A DNA stretch of 64,000 nucleotides from Temnothorax longispinosus (taxonomy: Eukaryota > Arthropoda > Insecta > Hymenoptera > Formicidae): contig NC_092358.1 in the NCBI RefSeq assembly GCF_030848805.1, positions 23,151,832-23,215,831 of the forward strand, given 5' to 3'. Shown here piece by piece: positions 59,751-64,000 of this stretch. A model generated the notes under the pieces. The model was not told the origin of the DNA. It worked only from the letters and a program-made list of their open reading frames with translations, and did not search any database. How positions within the stretch are numbered: the first letter of the stretch is position 1; the number at the start of each line of letters is the position of its first letter. The position numbers and the translations under genes were made by a program.

Positions 59751-62700
59751 TCAGTACATCGCCAAAAGTACAGATATATACGACAACGATGCCTTTACTA
59801 CCTGAAATATTATTATTTATGATCTATAATCCATATCACATATATGTATGGAATATTCGGAAATTAAATAATACAGTAATATGAAAAGAAATATAACTAA
59901 ATTACAATATAATAACCAACGGAAATTATATGAAGCTGTTTGTAATTTAATGCGGTGTAAACATAGCCATGTTAATTTTTGCAACTTAAGTTATTTCGAT
60001 AATTAATATATAAGAATAGTGAATTTCGTTAATAATTAAAAAATAAGAATAATGAATTTTGTTTTGTCTATTGTTACTATAAAAAAATAGAAAATTTCTT
60101 TAATATTAATTAAAACCTTTAAAAAATAATTATCATATATGATAAAGCTTGTTAAAAATATTTGAATTTTACGTAACGTTACAAAGCAAACAAATGCAAA
60201 AAATATGTATAGAGGAGACCGGGGCACCATGAGTCACGGGGTACTATGGGTCATTGACTGTTTAGGGGTTTAGGGCAATCCAGAATGTTTAGGGTGATTC
60301 AACTAGTATCATGTGACAGTTATTTCGTTGCCCATATCTAGGTGACAGTCATCAAAGTCCGTAGTCTCGAGACGCACGTGACATAAATGATTTTCATGAT
60401 GCGTAAATAACTTTTTAACCATTTAGAAACGTTTTAATATTGTTTTTGTAGTAAAATATACACGTACTAAAAATTAAGTGTAACTTTCTAGCATCTTTTG
60501 CCATTTTACTACAGTACAGATAATCATATATCACTTTTTTTTTTATTACGTTTCACCGTTTTCTATATTAAGTGCATTCGGGGCACCATATGGAACACTC
60601 AATGCTGGGGCACCATGGGTCACACATTAACCTATATGCACGCCATCGAGGATATTGATAGATAAAGATTTACAGTCAACAGCACAAGAAAAAGAAGTAG
60701 CTGATGAGGTCCCAAACCAGTTTAAAAGTCCCGCAGAAATTAGAGGCTAGCCAAAGGCAATACATCAGTATGGAACTAGAAAACGTAGACAGCAGAATAG
60801 CAGCAAAATTTTGACTAATTCTCCGGAGAAGAAAAGCTTAGTAAAAAAAAAGAAAAAAACAAGAAGAAAAGAAAAATGAGACACGGAAGAGAAAACCAAA
60901 CAAGTAAAAAGACGTCCTTACAGTTATTAATAAAGAAAGGGTAATTATGCATAAAAGTAGCCTCGTCTCCGATTTGCTTTATTTTTAAATATGTTGTTGG
61001 AGATGTCTTCTCGAGTCATTTCATATATATATATAAAGGCCGGAGTCAAATAGTTTCGGAGATACAAGCTGAGAAAAGATAATTCGTTATACGTGGAAAG
61101 TTACAAACCTATATAGAACAGTACTCTCCACGCAAAACAAGATCCACTCCCACTACTATTCATTGTACATATAAATATGTACTTTTCATATACTAACTAC
61201 TCTCTGCTTTAACAAATTATTTAACAAATCTTCGCCTTACTAAATAGATAAGTCTACCGACTAAAAATATTGATACTGAAAAGATTAGCAAGGCCCCGTA
61301 CGCAAGATAGGACGTTCCATTCACCCGACATGTCAGATGTGTATATCTATTAAATCTTCGTCTTACTAAATAGATGAGTCTACAATATACTAAAAATAAT
61401 GGATACAAGAAAGATTAGCAAGACCCTTACGCAAGGTAAGGCGCTGTCCTTCTTTTCACAACCACCCTCCCTACTAACAGTACAAACGCCTGTTTCACGA
61501 CACTTTTTTCTACCAAATTAAGTCTTGTTTTTGTAATAAATGATGGTGCTTTTGCAATAGAAAAATGTTATATCAAAGTCGGGGAGGCTTCGCGATAGTA
61601 ATCCTGCTCAGTACGAGAGGAACCGCAGGTTCAGATATTTGGTTCACGCACTCGGTCGAGCGGCCGGTGGTGCGAAGCTACCATCCGTGGGATTATGCCT
61701 GAACGCCTCTAAGGCCGTATCCTCTCTAGTCAAAAGTGGCAATGATATCTCTAGGAGTCTCGTGAGTCGAAAGGCTCACAACAATGTGACACACTTACTA
61801 GAGGGCTTCGCCCTCTGGACCCCCTTTCGGGGGGTTCCACCCCCTGCTTCCGTCGGGGGGCTACGTTCTCCTGGATCTCCCATTGGGAGTTTTGCTTACA
61901 AGTACATGCTAAGTTGTAAAGCGAGGTCCATACTAGAGAGAGGTTCCGTACCGGAAAATGACCTTAGCGCTAATTTTCATTATCATATTCGTAATTAGCG
62001 ATGCAATAGTTGAAAATTTTGAGATTTCTAATGATAGTGTTGAATAAATCATCATCAAACGTTTATTTTTGTATTTATTATTTTTATCCTTTCTCAGCCT
62101 GTATCTCCGAAACTATTTGAGTCCGGCTCTTATATATGTATATATGAAATGACTCGGGAAGACATCCCCAACAACATATTTAAAAATAAAGTAAATCGGA
62201 GAGGAGGCCCCTTTTATGCATAAATACCGTAAAATGTTATTTTTGATCAAAGAAAACATGTCAGAAATAGGTAAGTTTTTCTTCCAGAAAATAATATTGT
62301 AAAAACCTAAACAGTGTGATAAAAAATGTATAAAATAAAATATATTTTCAACTTTTGTAATATTTCGTTACTTCTTGAATGAATAAATCTAGTTTTTGTG
62401 TGTGACCCATAGTGCCCCAGTGACAGACCCATGGTGCCCCGGGCATGGGGCACCTTGGGTCATATCTCAAAAAATGTGTTTTAATTTTTTTCTCAAAAAC
62501 TAATCAATATTTATCGAATATGCTAAATAAACTTTAAAATATACATTGTGCTTTAACTGTTTAAATAAAAAATGAGACAAAAAATCTTATATTTAAAGAT
62601 ACTTTACAGAGTTTGAATTTGTGTGGCTCATGGTGCCCCGATCTCCCCTAAGTAAAATCTTACGCTAGTAAATCTCTCCAAAGAGAGGTCGAAGATCCTT

Positions 62701-64000
62701 CCGCTCGTGATCGTCAAACTTTTCTGCGATCTGACAATGAGGAACAATATAGTTCGACTTTCTTTTACTGGAAAATCGTACCAGAGAGAATCATACGCCG
62801 CACTTCCAATCATTTTACTCTGAAAAGAGAAAAATACAGGATCAAGATATCTGCGAATTAATGAAACTGCCATTTTTCTCTTGGAGCTAACCTTGGCGCT
62901 CAGATGTTCACCACTAAAACAGTATATGAATGCCTCGACGTTCATCGTAATGTAGTATAACACTGACTTTACCAAAATTGCTGCGACATTAGGCGAGTTG
63001 AGCGACTGAAATTTCCATGTACGCGAACAGTAATTTAGTATGAGTTAATTACACATACACGATACTTCTACAGACATCTTTAGTGTTAATAATTATCAAC
63101 AGTCTTTTAATCCGGTACGCAATATTTATATTTATAAGTAAGCAAACGTCACTTTGGATTTGCTACTTACGGTAACGATAATAAATCCTAAACAGCATAT
63201 GATGATCGTGTCTGATAAAAGCATCATAAATGCGATGTACGTGAAAAGAGTCTCAATACTTTCCGCAAATATAATAATACGCTGGTGCTTAATAATCAAC
63301 GATCGCAATGTAAATTTGTCCGTCGAATCCGCTGTACATTTGGAGATTTTTGTCAACGATTCTCGAAGAATATCGATTTGACCACAGACGTGAATTATCT
63401 AAGGTTATAGCTTAATAATCTTTCTCTCTCAAGGAATTAAAAATTATCTCTTGAGTCATTTTTAAAGATATCGGAAAAAAATATAAAAAATAATTTAGCA
63501 AATAATTTACATAAAATATAAAATATTATTAATGCATATACGTAATATATTTAATTTAAAATTTATATTATAGACGATCTTATCAGATATAAGATCAAAT
63601 TGAAATAAATTAAAAATAAATTTCGTCTCATTTTAACTTTGAGCAAACGTAACACGCCATTTAAGCTTACCAAAGTGACGAGAAGGGAATTAATATTCGT
63701 AATGCCGCAGGCGACTAAAAACAGATGATAAAATTGAACGGATTGAACTGTCGTGTAAATAAAATTTGTGCTAATGTTGAATGGCAGCTCCATCGTCAGA
63801 ATGAGATCTCGCGCGTACGGCTCTAATGCCTCGGGACTGTTTGCGTTAGCGGCGAGTACACCGGCGCTGTATAAAAATACGGCGACTACTTGCATGCCGA
63901 TAATCCACCTCGAGGTACGACGTGCAAGATTTGCCCCGTCTATCATTACGCGCGAGCTACAGCGGTTCAAAGTGCTATCTTGCCAATCCGCAGACATCAT
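59751..64000 (-). CDS. Odorant receptor B5, partial (5' end beyond the window)
   Basis: Minus-strand exons present are exon 2 from 64000 (continuing out of the window) to 63671, exon 3 63171-63398, exon 4 62892-63005, exon 5 62664-62819 and exon 6 59751-59801. The frame is open and borders are GT..AG. Product: 7tm_6 odorant receptor. Exon 2 shows MMSADWQDST, ELPFNISTNFIYTTVQ and CGITNINSLLVTL. Exon 3 has SKCTADSTDKFTLRS. Exon 4 reads SLNSPNVAAILVKSVLYYI and ends FIYCFSGEHLSAK. Exon 5 has AAYDSLWYDFPVKESRT. Exon 6 is VVKASLSYISVLLAMY. Intron 5 is about 2.9 kb because of a nested transposon ending 13 bp from the exon 5 donor. Confidence 0.88.
61222..61441. repeat. Two direct copies of a ~95-bp sequence
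   Basis: AAATCTTCG.CTTACTAAATAGAT.AGTCTAC ... AAAGATTAGCAAG.CCC.TACGCAAG occurs at about 61226-61316 and 61350-61441. Resembles the subrepeats of a ribosomal intergenic spacer, but that is inference. Confidence 0.7.
61588..61978 (+). rRNA. 3' segment of 28S rRNA, captured in a transposon, not functional
   Basis: From CGCGATAGTAATCCTGCTCA through GAGAGGAACCGCAGG, GGTCGAGCGGCCGGTGGTGC, TGCCTGAACGCCTCTAAGGC and AGTCTCGTGAGTCGAAAGGC the sequence is conserved insect 28S, near its 3' end. The first 215 bp are clear. The following GC-rich part (CCCCCTTTCGGGGGGTTCC hairpin, to about 61978) may be the species-specific 3' end or spacer. Single isolated segment inside nested repeats, so not a working gene. 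The 119-codon ORF over it is an artefact. Confidence 0.85.

Larger units (their letters stand above)
60941..62228. mobile_element. Inner inverted-repeat block enclosing a 28S rRNA segment
   Basis: Arms of about 140 bp (60941-61078 and 62090-62228) match over TTATGCATAAAAG, TCTCCGATTT, AAATATGTTGTTGG, GAGTCATTTCATATAT and AATAGTTTCGGAGATACA. Between them are a direct repeat and the 3' part of a 28S rRNA gene. Whether the arms belong to one transposon or to duplicated ribosomal spacer is open. No transposase ORF is seen. Confidence 0.6.
60212..62648. mobile_element. 2.4-kb TA-flanked transposon in B5 intron 5, with nested insertion
   Basis: Ends are inverted repeats of about 28 bp: GAGGAGACCGGGGCACCATG at the left, the reverse of CATGGTGCCCCGATCTCCCC at the right. 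TA lies at 60210-60211 and 62649-62650. B3 and B4 introns (ATGTATAAATGAAATC, ATGTATAAGTGAAATT) are empty. Copies of GGGGCACCATGGGTCA or its reverse are scattered within about 450 bp of each end. No transposase is seen. The centre (60.94-62.23 kb) is a second repeat with its own inverted arms. Confidence 0.8.

Noticed and set aside
61639..61998. 119-codon plus-strand ORF (LGRAAGGAKLPSVGLCLNAS...)
   Set aside because: It lies on conserved 28S rRNA sequence; the reading frame is incidental.

Overview
This is AT-rich animal DNA from a tandem array of insect odorant receptor (OR, 7tm_6 family) genes. Exons are short, introns are small with GT..AG borders, and every gene lies on the minus strand. 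The proteins are about 385-393 residues and carry the family's landmarks: an N-terminal GIWP, FCFAGEYLSAK in exon 4, AAYDSLWY and MRSQNQLTITIG in exon 5, and a 16-residue last exon close to IVKASASYISVLLAMY. A large head-to-tail array of this type points to a hymenopteran, most likely an ant. No species is claimed.

The shared gene model has six exons: 86 (or 85) codons; about 117-124 codons; 77 (or 76); 38; 52; and 15-16 plus stop. Cluster A (about 1.7-33.2 kb) holds eight genes, A1-A8, and an upstream-eroded pseudogene at the left edge. A diverged pseudogene at 34.3-36.3 kb separates it from cluster B (38.0-64.0 kb), which has B1-B4 complete and B5 cut by the right edge. Each cluster B spacer sampled (four of four) also holds a minus-strand relic OR consisting of only a decayed exon 1 next to an exact 51-bp last exon. 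All units share a core near AGCTTATTAAATATT (plus-strand reading) at a nearly fixed distance upstream of the start codon: about 180-210 bp in A and 130-140 bp in B. It is a candidate promoter element.

Mobile DNA sits only in introns, spacers and relics, and the paralogous units give empty sites. These include a Ty1/copia LTR element (42.2-44.4 kb) with a 28S rRNA fragment inside its RNase H region, several TA-flanked inverted-repeat elements, and a nested element at 60.2-62.6 kb carrying the 3' part of a 28S rRNA gene. Signs of birth-and-death evolution include a mosaic gene (A7), a gene with a duplicated broken exon 2 (A2), and a gene with a lost splice acceptor and an in-frame cryptic substitute (A4). 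The receptors would each act in olfactory neuron membranes with the co-receptor Orco, which is not in this window. No ligand can be inferred.
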